Origin: Pratylenchus scribneri
Taxonomy: Eukaryota > Nematoda > Chromadorea > Rhabditida > Pratylenchidae
Reading direction: 5' to 3'
NCBI GenBank assembly: GCA_030063045.1
Contig: JAQSEB010000034.1
Location: 620,001-684,000, forward strand
DNA: 64,000 bases
Shown: one piece after another, positions 41,896 to 53,940 of the stretch
Layout of the letters: every line of letters begins with the position of its first letter
Numbering within the stretch: position 1 is the first letter of the stretch
The notes under the pieces: generated by a model
What the model saw: the letters and a program-made list of their open reading frames with translations, nothing else
Database searches by the model: none
Told to the model about the DNA's origin: nothing
Position numbers and translations under genes: made by a program

Positions 41896-44774
41896 ATGTG
41901 GCTACTTATTTTTTGTTGGATAGTTTTTTGTTTAATCTGCATGGGAATATGCCACTGTTGGACGGCGCTGAAACGAAAATGGGAATTGGAAGCGGAAATC
42001 GATGGCGGCAATGCGCATGGACAAAGGCCAAAAAAAGGAAGGGATGAAATTAGTGCATTGGAACTGGGCCATCAGCGAAGGGAACAACCGAGGCAACGAC
42101 AACAAGAAGTGGGCCAAAAATATTATTAAATTGGCTAAAAATATTAAATATTTTATTGGACAAAAAAATAATTAATTAAATTGGCCGAAAAAATAAATTT
42201 AAATATTTATTTATTATTTTTTTCTCTCGAATTTTTTCTTCTTATTTTTTCCAGCCGCAAGATTCAACGAATTCTAATTCAACATCGCGAATTCACCTTC
42301 CAGTGGAATGGACTACTGTAAATGGAGACAATGGAAGGCAACAACGAACGGGGGAAAATGAGGAGCGAATTGATGTGCCCCAAAGGCAACAACAACAATT
42401 GGAGGCACAAATGGAAACGGTAAATTGAAATGAAAATGAATAAACAATATATTAATTTACATATCATGTTGGAAATAGTTAATTTTAGTACAAAAAAAAA
42501 CAGCCAAATCACACATTTCTTTAAGATTTCTATGATATAAATTTTAAACCATAATCCTTGTCTAACTTTAAGTCCCAGTTATTCGCTAGGCAAATGGCCT
42601 TAAAAATAAGTTATGTAAATTAATTCTTTTTTTAATATTTTCTACAATATTTTGGGATTCATTTTCGAAATGTTGTTTAAAAATTTGGCTGAAAATTTTT
42701 AAATCGAATATCATTTTTTTTATATTTTTGACTGTTTTTTAAAAAAATTTCCCAATTAACTCAATTAAAAAACCATTTAATATTTTATTCCTTCCATTTT
42801 CCACAGCAAGCAGCTCCTTTTCCTGCTACCACCGTCTCCTCTGTCCGTCTTCCACTGTTCCTTCGTCGTCAATTCACCCGACAGGATCATGGCCAAGGCC
42901 CAATGCGATTCAGAGTTCAGCCAATCCAATCAGCGGCAGCCAATCCACAACAACAACAACAACAACCGGGCACATCTTCATCCACATCTACGGCATCGAC
43001 TTCGGCATCGGCGGCGGCAAAAACATTTGATTTAAGCAATGCCGCATTAGCCTCCTTTTTTAGCCAATTGCTTTCAAATTTGGGTAGGCATCAACTTGGC
43101 GCTATGTATTTATAATAATTCGACAATGACTGAACCAAATTTAATGATTTTATTTTTAAATTAAAGAGCTGACTTTTGGCTATCAAATGATATGAATTTT
43201 ATAAAGTTATGCCCTAAAAACCATTTAAAATAAACATTATTATTAATTAATGAAATTCAGTGTTTTGTTCATTCATAAATAACTTCACAATTTCTCAATC
43301 AATTTAAATAAAAATTTATATAATTAAATAGACAAAAGTCCGCACTTTAATTTGATAAAAAAATCAAATTGGGTTCAGTGTTCAGTCTTTGAAGAGTTAT
43401 TCTAAACGGCAATAAGTTTGGTTCGACTTTTTATTGGGCTAAAAATTGCGATTAACTCAATTAAAAAATTATTTATCGAAAAATTTCTGATTTGAATGAA
43501 TATTTTGGACATAAATTACCCCTCTTTAGCTTCCTTATAATTTTTCTTTATCTTTGTCAGGTGTCAATTTGACCAATGGGAATGTGTATTTGTTTGCGGA
43601 ACAGGACCATGACATTATTTGGTCAGTTTTAAATTCAAATTCGGGAATAATTAGGAGAAAAAATTGCAAAATATGTAGATGTCCATTTAGGTTTTTATTA
43701 AAATTTTGCCAAAATAAGTTTCAAGTAATCCCAAAATAGAATATTTTAATGAAATTTTACTGAAAAAAAATCAAAAATGCCAAAATAGATAGAAAAAAGG
43801 TCCAATTACTCCCAAAAAAGAAATAAATGGCTCCAAAACTTTATTTTCCTAAAAATCGCTCCATCCAATAATTCTCACCCAATTCTCATTTTTTAATCAA
43901 TTCCCTCATTTTAGGCTCCATTTGGGCCAAGGGGCGCATGATGGGCTCTATGCCATCCATCCGAATAGTATGGACGACATTGTGACGGAATTGTTGGAGA
44001 AATTCGCTGAATTATTTCTTCCCGAGGGACTTTTGCCATATGGTAAAAATATTAAAATGAATTTTTGACCAAAATTCATTTTTTTTGCAGAATTGGAACG
44101 AATGCCGAGGACAAAGGTCGACCCAATGAAACATGGCCAATTGATGAAGGAGGCAAAATCCAATTGCACAATTTGCTTGGCACAAATCCATGTTGGCGAA
44201 CAAATGACCGAATTGGGATGCCATGTAAATTTAATTTAATTTAATAATCAAAATCTATTAAAATTTTATGGAATTAAATGCAATTAAGTCGGGAAAATTA
44301 ATTGGGAATTACAAATTTAGTTTATGATTTTGTTCGAAAAATAGGAAAATTTATGGATTTTACATTTTGGTAGAAATGAATTTGAATTATCGAAATAAAT
44401 TAAAGAAATCAAAAATTGACTTTCTTTGATTCAGATTTTTAATTTATTTATAAGACACTTATTTGATTTGAGCCTGAGGCAATCTACGAAGACTGTATTG
44501 TCCGTAAAAGTATATGGTATAAAAAAATTGGAAGGGAAAAAGATTAAACAAAAATCAATCTTTTAATATATCTATTAAATAATTATTTAAATTTTTCAGC
44601 ATTTCTTCCACAGTGATTGCATTCATGCCTGGTAAATCAATGCTGAAAATAATTAAAGTTCAATTTCCCCTTTTAAGGTTGCTCCACCGGAATACCTGTC
44701 CTACATGCCGTGCCCATGTTTGCTTTGAAGACCCTACAAAAATGGCGAAAAAATGTGCCGGCGTTTTTGTTTGA
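41896..44774 (+). CDS. Membrane-anchored RING-H2 E3 ubiquitin ligase (RNF115/126-like)
   Basis: Exons: 41896-42108, 42255-42419, 42807-43083, 43561-43621, 43915-44042, 44091-44224, 44600-44631, 44678-44774. Residues 1-20 form a signal-anchor helix (MWLLIFCWIVFCLICMGICH). A long low-complexity linker with Q, S and A runs follows. Then a segment before the RING resembling the one in RNF126/RNF115 (DDIVTELLEKFAELF), and a RING-H2 finger: NCTIC, GCHHFFHSDC and CPTCR, all eight zinc ligands present. It should transfer ubiquitin from an E2 to substrates at a membrane. RNF126 itself lacks an N-terminal anchor, so this combination, if the exon joins are right, is unusual. About 360 residues, apparently intact. 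Confidence 0.85.
43150..43400. repeat. Palindromic MITE-like repeat, family 2, in RING intron
   Basis: Left arm AAATTAAAGAGCTGACTTTT and right arm, inverted, near 43345-43375 (AAAAGTCCGCACTTTAATTT). Related to the better palindrome at 50405-50690. Confidence 0.55.
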
Positions 44775-45617
44775 AGCGAATGAACAGAGGGTTAATATTT
44801 ATACAATTTTGGTTATTTTTGTATTTTTAAATTGCGCCTTCAATGAAAATGTGCTTTAACTCCCTTTGCCCAATAACTAATTTTGGATTATTTGTATTTT
44901 TAATGTAGATCAATCAAAATGTGTGCCTTGATTAAATTTCAATTTGCATTTTGCCAATTGTTTATTAAATCATTCCACAAAAAAATTATATCATTTCCAA
45001 TTGAGCAGATTTTTAATGTTGATCAATCAAAATGAGTGCTTTGATTAAATTTCCAATTGCATTTTGTCCATTGTTTATTCTACCATTCCATAAAAAAAAA
45101 TTTATCATTTCCAATTGTGCAATTTATTAATTAATTAATCGAGGGCATTTCAAAATAGATATAATAAATTTCCCCAAAATTTTGTCTCACATTTAATAAT
45201 TTATATATTATTTATAATTAACTATTTTCAATTAATAAACATATTTTTTAATTGTGGCCACCAATGAAAATTCGAACATATTTTTTTAAATTGTGCCATC
45301 AATGAAAATTCCTGTTTTAATTTGATTCCCTTTGCCCATAAAAATATTGTCCGTTCCCATTTTCATAAGTCATTCATTCGTTCTAAATTAATCAAAATTA
45401 CACAAATAACCCATCCCATCCATTTTGTCTTTAGAAATTTAATTTATTAATTAAATTTAATTATAATAAACATATTTTACATATTTGCATTTTTTCCATA
45501 TAAAATTATTTTATTATTATTTTAATATTTACAGACAATATAATAAATATGGAAATATATGTAATTATTTTGATAATAAATATATTCTGGTCCTCAAAAA
45601 ATGTTCCAAAAATACAT
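44775..45617. other. AT-rich spacer between RING and GPCR genes
   Basis: Convergent 3' ends. Contains diverged direct repeats of TGTTTATT...CATTTCCAATTG (near 44955-45005 and 45068-45120). No gene seen. Confidence 0.5.
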
Positions 45618-48600
45618 TCACATAATTAAGCCCTCCTCCTCTTCACTGCTTGTGGATGCGCCCATTATGGAGACGCCAATTTGAATTGGAGGCGGTGCCG
45701 GCATCATCATCGGCCGTTGGCGATGTTTTTTGGCGAACAGTTCACGGCGTTCCGATGCAGATTCCTTTCGATGATATTTTCCTCCCATTTCATCCGTTGA
45801 TGTTGGCCCTTTTGTGGCAGCCGCATTCCTTGACCCGTAAACGGCCGCAATGATTTGTTGGGCAACACGTAAATGTGCGGATTGGGTAGAGGCAAATTGG
45901 GCGGTCGATGCATTTTGGTGGCCATAAAATTGACCATTTCTTGACAGCCATTGGTCGACATCATCTATAATAGAGAGGAATATTTTAATTAAGAATCCAT
46001 TTTGGTATGTTTGAAATCTAATTTTTTTGATTATTTGAATAATCCAAAAAATAAAATGCTTGACAAAATTCTAATTTTATTATAATTACATATAATAATT
46101 TAGAATTTATTTAAAATAGATAATATTAAATTTATAGAAAAAATATTAAATTTTGAATAACTTTTGATGTCAAAAAATATTATTTTTTGAGGCCATAAAA
46201 CCTGGTCAAATCTGGCTTCTCTAATATTTCTATTCTCCCAATGCTAGGATTTAATCTTAACCTTTCTAAACCTAATCCTATAAGCTTGAACACTTTGTTA
46301 TGTCCAAGTATTATGGCCACAAAAAAGATTATTTTTTGACACGAAAATTTTCAGGTAATTAAAATGTTTTTCGGTGAATTAAAAATACCGTAAATACTCT
46401 TTTAATACCCTAAGGGGAATTAATTTTCAATCTTCCCAAAGTGTGGGGAGAATTAAAAGAAGGGTATTTCCCATTAAAAAAATCCCCCCCGTATACTCAC
46501 TTGTTGCCTCCTTCTCCTTTGGCCCACAATATGTGTGCGCTCGGCCATCTCGCCATCCGAATGCGCCCAATTCCGCGCCACCGGCCGAATTTGCACTTTT
46601 CTTCCTTGCCTCCGCCAACATTGCCTGATTATTTGTGCCACTGCAAATTGCGCCAGCCGCCGATTGGGCCGATTGCTTTCGGCTGCCTCCGCCGGCGCAT
46701 TCATTCCCACAGGGGGCCCTCAATGTTGTGTCATTTTGTTGATGATGGGCACAAATTATTGTTGTGCCCGAATTGTTGTCGCATTCAACGGAGGCAGAGG
46801 AACGATGCGAATTTATGGAGTAGAAGAGGCGAAGAGTTTGGAAGGCATTTCGGCGAACGGATTTGCGCAATAAATATGGGGAATGTTGTTGGAGTTGGGG
46901 ATGATGCGAAAGGGTGGAACGCTTTCGACGTTCGGAACAGGCTCTGAAGAAGGGTAAAATATGTAAAATTAAAAGGGTGAATCAATTTCAATAAATTATA
47001 CTTTTATTAGAATTGAATTTAAAAAGGATATAATTATTTTGGCAAAATAAAATACTGAAAAGATCAAAAAACATTGAAAATATCGAAAAGGAGCATATAG
47101 TGCTAAAATAGTTTAAATGGTTTAAGGGTTTATCCAACATTCATAGAGTATACTGTTGGATAGATCTCATCAAGACGCATCGATTGATATATAATTTGTC
47201 ATAATTTGGTGTACAAAATTAAAGGGTAATGCACTATTTAAACAGATATTCATTTTTGGTTCCAAACTTTGTTAAAATTGGTTAAACCTAAACCAAAACA
47301 TAATCAAATGATGCTTCTCTAAAGTTTATCGATTTTTTATGGCAAATGGTTCTAGAATTAAACCACTGAATGAACTATTTTAATCAATATAATTTGGTCA
47401 AATCACGCTTCATTAAGATTTATTATATGATCCCAGAGATAAGCCTTTATCTTAATCTAACCTTAAATTTAAAATAAGCCCCAAAAAAGTTTATTTTACG
47501 ATATGAAAAATTTTCGGAAAATTCAATATATTTTGTAAATATATGCCTACTTGATGATGGAGCGTAAATCACGGTTGAGGGCGGCATAAAGCACCCAATT
47601 GCCGGCTGAATTTGCATAAGTCAACCAATTGGCCAAAAATGCAATCCAAGTGTTCAAATTTGGTTCCGGCGATGATTCCAAAATGCGAATTGAAATTGAT
47701 GAGGACATTTTCAATGAATCCAAATTGGGAAAAACTGAACAAAAATATATTTTATTATATATTTATTTTTGGCTCAGACCATTGTGAAGGACTAGCCCCA
47801 ATTGGAGAAGGCAAAATGGAAGCCAACAGACCAAATGGAAAATGGCAATTCGCAAAATTGCAGTGCGCATTTCCCGCATATATTTTGGCTCGGCCACAAC
47901 CAAAAATGGTGGCGGTGGGGGCGATGCCTGCTGCTGTTTGACCAATTTGGCAGTGCCACAAGCAATTCGTTGGCTTTCGCCCGAAAGTGATTGGCCCAAT
48001 GGGGAACGGTTGGTGGTGGCAGAAACGGAAAAGGAGCTGGCCACGGCTGGAAATGCGAGAGTTGATAATAGTGGAATTATTGTTTAAATAAAAGCAAAGT
48101 TTATTTCCCTTATTAATTGATGGATGATTTATTTTGATATTTGCCTCTAGTAAAGTAAATCTTCAGACTATCGAAAGAAAGTACATACAAAAAAAAGAGA
48201 TTCTGATAGCTGAACGGAGAAAGATTTCCATGGAAATGAACTATATTCTTTTGGTAAACTATAAAGTCCATAAACTAATTTTACATTTTCAGTTGCCATC
48301 AATAAATTTGTATTTTTTTCCTACTATTTATTTTTTAAATAAACCACCATATTTTTTATAATATAAGTTCAACCCCTAAAGTGGTACACTCCATCGAAAA
48401 TTTTTCTTAAAATTGAACCTAATTTTGAATGAAATTAAACCGAAAATGGCAAAATTATGCCTCAAAAAAAGTTGCGAAGTCCCCCTAGAGAGGCTCTGAC
48501 AAATAAAAGCCCATGGGCTACTAATAGAAAAAATATGGTATTTATATAAAAATGTATACACACCAGAGCTGTGCCTAGCTCCGACTTAAGCTCCGGCTCC

Positions 48601-50248
48601 GGCTCCAGCTCCGGCTCCGCTCCGGAGCCGGAGCTGGAGCCGGAGCTAAAAATTTTATTGGTCGGAGCCCGGAGCCGGAGTCGGAGCTAAAAATTTTGGA
48701 TGACTCCAGGCTCCGGTCGACTTCCGTTTTTTTTGAGAAAAATTTTCTTTTTTAGATCATTTTTTATTAAATTTTCATTTTAATGAAATGAAAATAAAAT
48801 TAATTTATTTGTGAAGATTAATTTATAATACTATTTTTTAAATTTTTTTCCAAAAAATGGGTCGGAGCCAATTTTCCAGCTCCGGCTCCAGCTCCGGAGC
48901 TGGAGCCGGAGCTAAAAATTTTGAGAGTCGGAGCCCGGAGCCGGAGTCGGAGCTAAAAATTTGAAAGTTCGGAGCCCGGAGCTGGAGCCAGAGCTAAGAA
49001 TTATGAAGAGCACAGCTCTGATACACACTGACCCCGTGCCTTTCGTTGCCAAAATTTCCTGCGCACGTGATGCACAATTCGCACATAATTTGTGCCAATC
49101 ACCGCCAATTGGGCACAAAACCCAATTGTCAAAATCCATCCAGCAAATTTAATTCCAATTTCCTCTTCACCCCTTTGTTGTTTTTGTTCACAATCCATTC
49201 CATTGGGCGAAGTCCAAATTGAGAAAAAAGTCAACCACAAAATGGCAGTGCCAAAAATTAGGAGGGAAAGAAGGGCAAAAATTGGGGTTAACTGGACGGC
49301 CAATTTGCGGACCTGAAAATTAATTAAAGTAAATAATTTGGAATAAAATTAAAATATGGGAGGATTGACCTAAAAAATAATTAATGAACTGAAAATATTC
49401 CATTTAAAAATGTTCATTTTTGAAGGCATTTTAATGGCTAATATGAATTTTGGGACATCGACGAACTTTATTATTAAACGGCTTTTTGATGGTAATATAT
49501 CTTTCTGTGCTGATTGCGGCCAAACAAGTGAGGGAACAAAATTTGAATAAATGATCAAGGGCAAAATTGAAACGGCAACTTGAGGTAGCTGTAAAATGAA
49601 GGAAATTAAATAAATTTTTCAAAAAATGATTCCTAAAAAATTGATAATTTTAATGAATTTGTCCCTCAGCGAGTTTGAAAATATTCACAATTTTTGCTCT
49701 AATTAAATTTATTAATCCGATGGGCTTAATTCCTGTCAAAACCAGTAATTAAGAGAATGTGGCAAAGGTGAAAATTCATCAGCTAATAAATTGAATGAAA
49801 TTAAATCCAATTTGAGTCCAAATCCAAACTATTGACTATCGAATCCTCACTCAAATGGGGAAAAATAAATTCAAATTTAAACTTTAAAATTTGAACAATT
49901 TGAGTCATTTATATTAAATCGGATGGACACTTTTCTTTTTTACTTTTCACAAAAACGCCACTCACAAATTTGTTGATCCGGCATCACCAATGCCCAAAGC
50001 CTGTATACCAGCGAGCTGCTGACCAACAAATCCAACACGGCCAAAAGCCAAATATATTTGCGAAGTCGGTCGGAAGGCCGAATGCTGGGAAGGCCATTGC
50101 CGGCACCACAATGCCCTCCTGCCTTTTTTGTGGTCCTCAACACCGAAGCAACCACCCAAAAATTGCCCAAAATGCCGACCAAAACAGTGCAAAAATAGAT
50201 GAGGGCAGCTGCTGCAAAAATGGTACGAAACCAGAGCCAAGACATCAT
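45618..50248 (-). CDS. Rhodopsin-family G-protein-coupled receptor (peptide type)
   Basis: Exons 50248-49966, 49588-49467, 49312-49033, 48046-47780, 47734-47551, 46943-46501, 45964-45618. All seven helices are visible: TM1 GILGNFWVVASVL, TM2 WLLAVLDLLVSS, TM3 with its leading cysteine (SSCRFN) and STERY in place of DRY, TM4 and ECL2 with cysteine (MDCEQ), TM5 (FAGWILTIGFCAQLAVIGTN), TM6 VCWLPFC, and TM7 NSAGNWVLYAALN, where NPxxY is replaced by NWVLY. The C-terminal tail is very long (about 260 residues), with Cys/His/Gln-rich and arginine-rich parts and an acidic end (SSEEEEGLIM). Ligand unknown; FMRFamide-receptor-like nematode peptide receptors are the closest guess. The N-terminal ectodomain is very short, so an upstream exon may be missing. 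Intron 3 contains a hAT-type MITE. Intact as read. Confidence 0.85.
46186..46335. repeat. Palindromic MITE-like repeat, family 1 copy
   Basis: TTTTTGAGGCCATAAAACC at the left and TATTATGGCCACAAAAAAG at the right, with AACCTAATCCTATAAGC inside; a diverged relative of 952-1092 within a GPCR intron. Confidence 0.5.
48564..49020. mobile_element. hAT-type MITE with 8-bp target duplication
   Basis: 457 bp with ends CAGAGCTGTGC and GCACAGCTCTG (perfect inverted 11-mers) and identical 8-bp flanks ATACACAC at 48556-48563 and 49021-49028. CAG-starting ends and an 8-bp duplication fit hAT elements. Inside are strings of GGAGCCGGAGCTGGAGC in both orientations, able to form strong hairpins, and an AT-rich centre. 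No coding capacity. Confidence 0.9.
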
Positions 50249-50404
50249 TTTTGAAATTATTTTATTATAGAAATGGCTGAAATAAATTTGGGAATTTTTA
50301 AGTTGTCCAGAGGCAATTAAATCATTTTTTGACGCGACAAATTTGGAGGGAAAATGTGGAGCTACGAGTTTATTTTTTTATGATAATAAATCATCTAGGA
50401 CTTG

Positions 50405-50690
50405 ATCAATTTTAGTGATTTTAGTATCAAATTAAAGAGCAGACCTTTGGCTATCCAATGATATTAATTTTACTTAAATTTGCTCGGAATTAATGGAATT
50501 ATGTCCAAAAATTATTGAAAATGATTTTTACTATGGATTAGAGAAATTTTCAGTTGTTTTTTGAGTTTAATTTGCATAATTCTGAATCAAATTTAAATAA
50601 AATTAATATCATTTGATAGCCAAAGGTCTGCTCTTTAATTTAATACTAAAATCATTAAAATTGGTACAGTCCGTGATGAGCTATTTTAAA
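50405..50690. repeat. Long palindromic MITE-like element, family 2
   Basis: Arms of about 70 bp: TTTTAGTATCAAATTAAAGA ... GACCTTTGGCTATCCAATG near the left and its inverted counterpart CATTTGATAGCCAAAGGTC ... TCTTTAATTTAATACTAAAA near the right, with a spacer of about 110 bp. Homologous sequences at 43150-43400 and 4660-4760. Confidence 0.8.
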
Positions 50691-53049
50691 AGGTGCCAGG
50701 TTAGCATGGCGATAAGTTTGTAGTCCTCTGGAAAATGGATGGACAAAAGGGCAAATTGGAAGGGGAATTTTGGATGAAGCCGATTATGGAAGAAAACAAT
50801 TGGTAACCAAAGAAAAGAATACGGCGAAAACAAGGTCGGGGCCTCCCTTCCAATCGGCCCAAAATATATGAAAAAATTCATTTTCCCAACAAAAAACCCC
50901 AGCAGGGTTTTCATCGGCTTTCGCGGCAATATTTGTGCCTCATTCATTTCTTTTTCTTCCATCATCCAAAAAAAATGATTCATCCATTCCCAAAATGAAT
51001 GAATGAGGAAGGAATATGGGATGGGGAATTTGGATTCATTTTTTAATATAATTTACGTCTTTATTTTTTATGTTTTTTGAAGTGCTTCTTTTTGTTGATT
51101 ATTTTCACACTAATTTGCCCTTTTAGCAAGAAAATTGGATGAGCCAGAGCTTAATCCGAAGCAATATTCAATGATTAGGTGGGAATGTATTCCCGTAAAT
51201 TTTTTCATTTCCCAAAAATTAATAATACCAAAAAACAAATTAAATTTAGGCCAATTCCCAATGATTATTTGCCTCTGATTTTTTTTTCTATAAAAATTGG
51301 TTAAAAATGGTTCAGTGGTTTTAAGCTTATGTTAGCTAAATTCAGAAGGTATTAATATATTTTGAATATTTTAAAAGTTTAATTTGTGGGAAATGGATCG
51401 AATTTTGTTCCACAGGAATTGAAATCAACCGAAGGATTTCGGGTGGAATAAAGATTGGGGCTTCGGGCTGGAGATGAATAGTAAATTATGGAAAATGTGG
51501 GAAATTAGAATGGGATGAATTGGAATTAGGGGCGGAATTTATAGGCGGGTCATTTTGCCTTTTGCGCATCCATTTATGGGCGATGGGTGGAAATTAATTT
51601 GCGCCAATTTCCCGCAAAATTATGCTCATTTTGTTGCCGACCCACATTTTTCCTCCTTTTGACCAAAAGTATGACCTTTTTTTTGCAAATTTCATTAATT
51701 TTGCATATTAAAATGTGGAAGGAACCTATTAAGGTGGTTTTAAATTAGGACATTTTATGGAAGCTAAATTAAAGAATCAGGTTATTGCCGGTAGACATTA
51801 ATTTATATCAATTATAATAGCCGTTTATTTTATTGATATTTTGGATTGAATTCAATTTGATTATTATTTTTTGATATTGGCGAATTTTTAGCAAGAAAAA
51901 AGTATCCATTTTAAGCAAAATTATTATTTTTAATAATTTTTTTAAAACAATTAATAGTGGATAGTGGAATCTATTTTATTGGACTAAATTTCTTTACTTG
52001 ATTTTTATTATTTGAACATTTTGATATAGGCAAATTTAATAAATTTATTTATACCCAAATATTATCCAATTTTAGAGAGGAATTTAATGGCATAAATGAA
52101 AATGAGGGCATAATATTGAAATAATTGCAACAATTTTTTAGCTATGAAATATTACTTAAAATTTTAAAATTTACCGAATAACTAAACAAAGAAATATGTA
52201 AATTTTTTGTACATTTTTAGTTGAGGAACTGTCGCTTAGACTGAGTGAGGACAAATTACAATTCCTTTATTCAACGAGAATGAATGAATGAAATGCATCA
52301 AAATCGCATCCCATCCCAGAGCATTTTCACAAAATCCTCTTAAAATCCACCATATTGGGTTCATATTCCCCCCTTCCCCATTTTGCCCATTGGCCACGGG
52401 TTTATGTCTCCTCCCAGCAGAGCTACTGGGGGATTAGGCCACATCCATGTGCCTCTGCGCGTCCATCCAGTCGCCCCGCCATTTGTTGGTTGGTTTTGCA
52501 CCCAAAATCATTTTTTTGTGGATTGGATTCCATTTAGCCATATATGTGGAGAGAATTTTCTGTTGGCTTCCTCCCTCAAAATCCAGTGCAAAATTCATCA
52601 TTTTCATTTGTGCTTTTTGGAAGGGTCGGCCGGCTGTGCCATTGCCCCGCGCGCACCCTTTTAGCCCCCATTATACAGATTTTAAGAAGGGAAAAGGATG
52701 GATTTGGCCTATAGGCCGAGGGATTCTCATTGGAAGAAGCCGTGGGTGGAGGGATTTGGAAACGACCGGCGATGGATGCGAGAAAATGGCAACTGGGCAA
52801 AAGCAGGGAAAATGAATGGATTTTGGCTGGCATTTTTGAAATGCCAAAATGGAAGGCGCAGCCTTTTGGGATTGAATGGTTGGATGGATGGATGGTGGAA
52901 ATCCGAGAAGATGCACGGCAATATGGGGAGGATTTGTGGAGGATGTGCTGCAAAACAGAAGGAGGAGGGAATGGGAGGAGGGTGGATGGTTGGCCGGAAC
53001 AAATGAATAAAATGAAATGAATTGGGGATATATTAATCAGAGGATGAAC

Positions 53050-53940
53050 ACCGGTAGATTAATGGATTATGCCGGAAATGAGCCAAAACTCAAAAGGTAT
53101 GTGTTGTCCTCATCCTCAACAAAAATCTGGATAGAATGACATTTGAATTGCATCAAAAATCTGTGGATATGAAATGGAATTTCGGATGGGAATTTGGAAT
53201 ATGGGAGTCAAAAAAATGCAAATTTATTAGGGGAGGCAAAGGGAAAGGAGGGAATATTGAAAATGGCAAAAGCGATCACAGAGAGCAGATTTATGAATAC
53301 GGTAGATTTTGATGGATGGATGGATTATGGCTGGAAATGAGTCAATAGATATGTCGCTCGGTCATCAACAAAAATCTGTGGATTTGAATTTGAAATGGCA
53401 TTTGGATGGGATATGGGAGTTCAAAAATGCAAATTGGAAGGGAGACAATGAGGTAATAGGGATTAGAGAACAGAGCAAAGTGGAAAAGCGCACAAAAAAA
53501 ATAGCTAGTTTATTCCCTTGAGATTGAAAAATAAGCAAAGTTGGGTTCTAAATTTAAATATAATTAAAATGCTTAAATATGAAAATAAAGCGAAAAATGG
53601 AAATTAAAATACGAAAAAAAGGAACAATTTTTGTACCAAATTTATTGTAAATGTTCAAATTAATTAATATAAAAGCATAGCGTGCTGCTGATCTGTGTTG
53701 GAAGAACACAGCAGATTTTTGCGATAAACGGTAGATTAGTGGATGGATGGATGGATTATGCGGAAATGACTCAAAACGGGTATGTTGCGTCCTCAACAAA
53801 AATCTGTGGATTTGAAATGACATTTAGATGTCACATGGGATTGGGAGAGTTGCAAAAATTCAAATTGGAAGGAGGCAATGAGGCAATATGGTATAAAAAT
53901 GGCAAAAGGGCACAAAAATGGCTAATTTATTTCCTTTTAT
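53050..53940. repeat. Threefold tandem block with GGTAGATT and CAACAAAAATCTG motifs
   Basis: Three diverged copies (about 53050-53200, 53295-53470, 53725-53930). Each has GGTAGATT, GGATTATG(CC)GGAAATGA, CAACAAAAATCTG(T)GGAT and AAATTGGAAGG..GAC/GGCAATGAGG. Spacing is uneven (about 240 and 430 bp). The frame is not maintained across copies. Confidence 0.65.

Noticed and set aside
46441..46947. Plus-strand 168-codon frame
   Set aside because: Lies antisense to GPCR exon 6, which is in phase with TM7 and the final exon.
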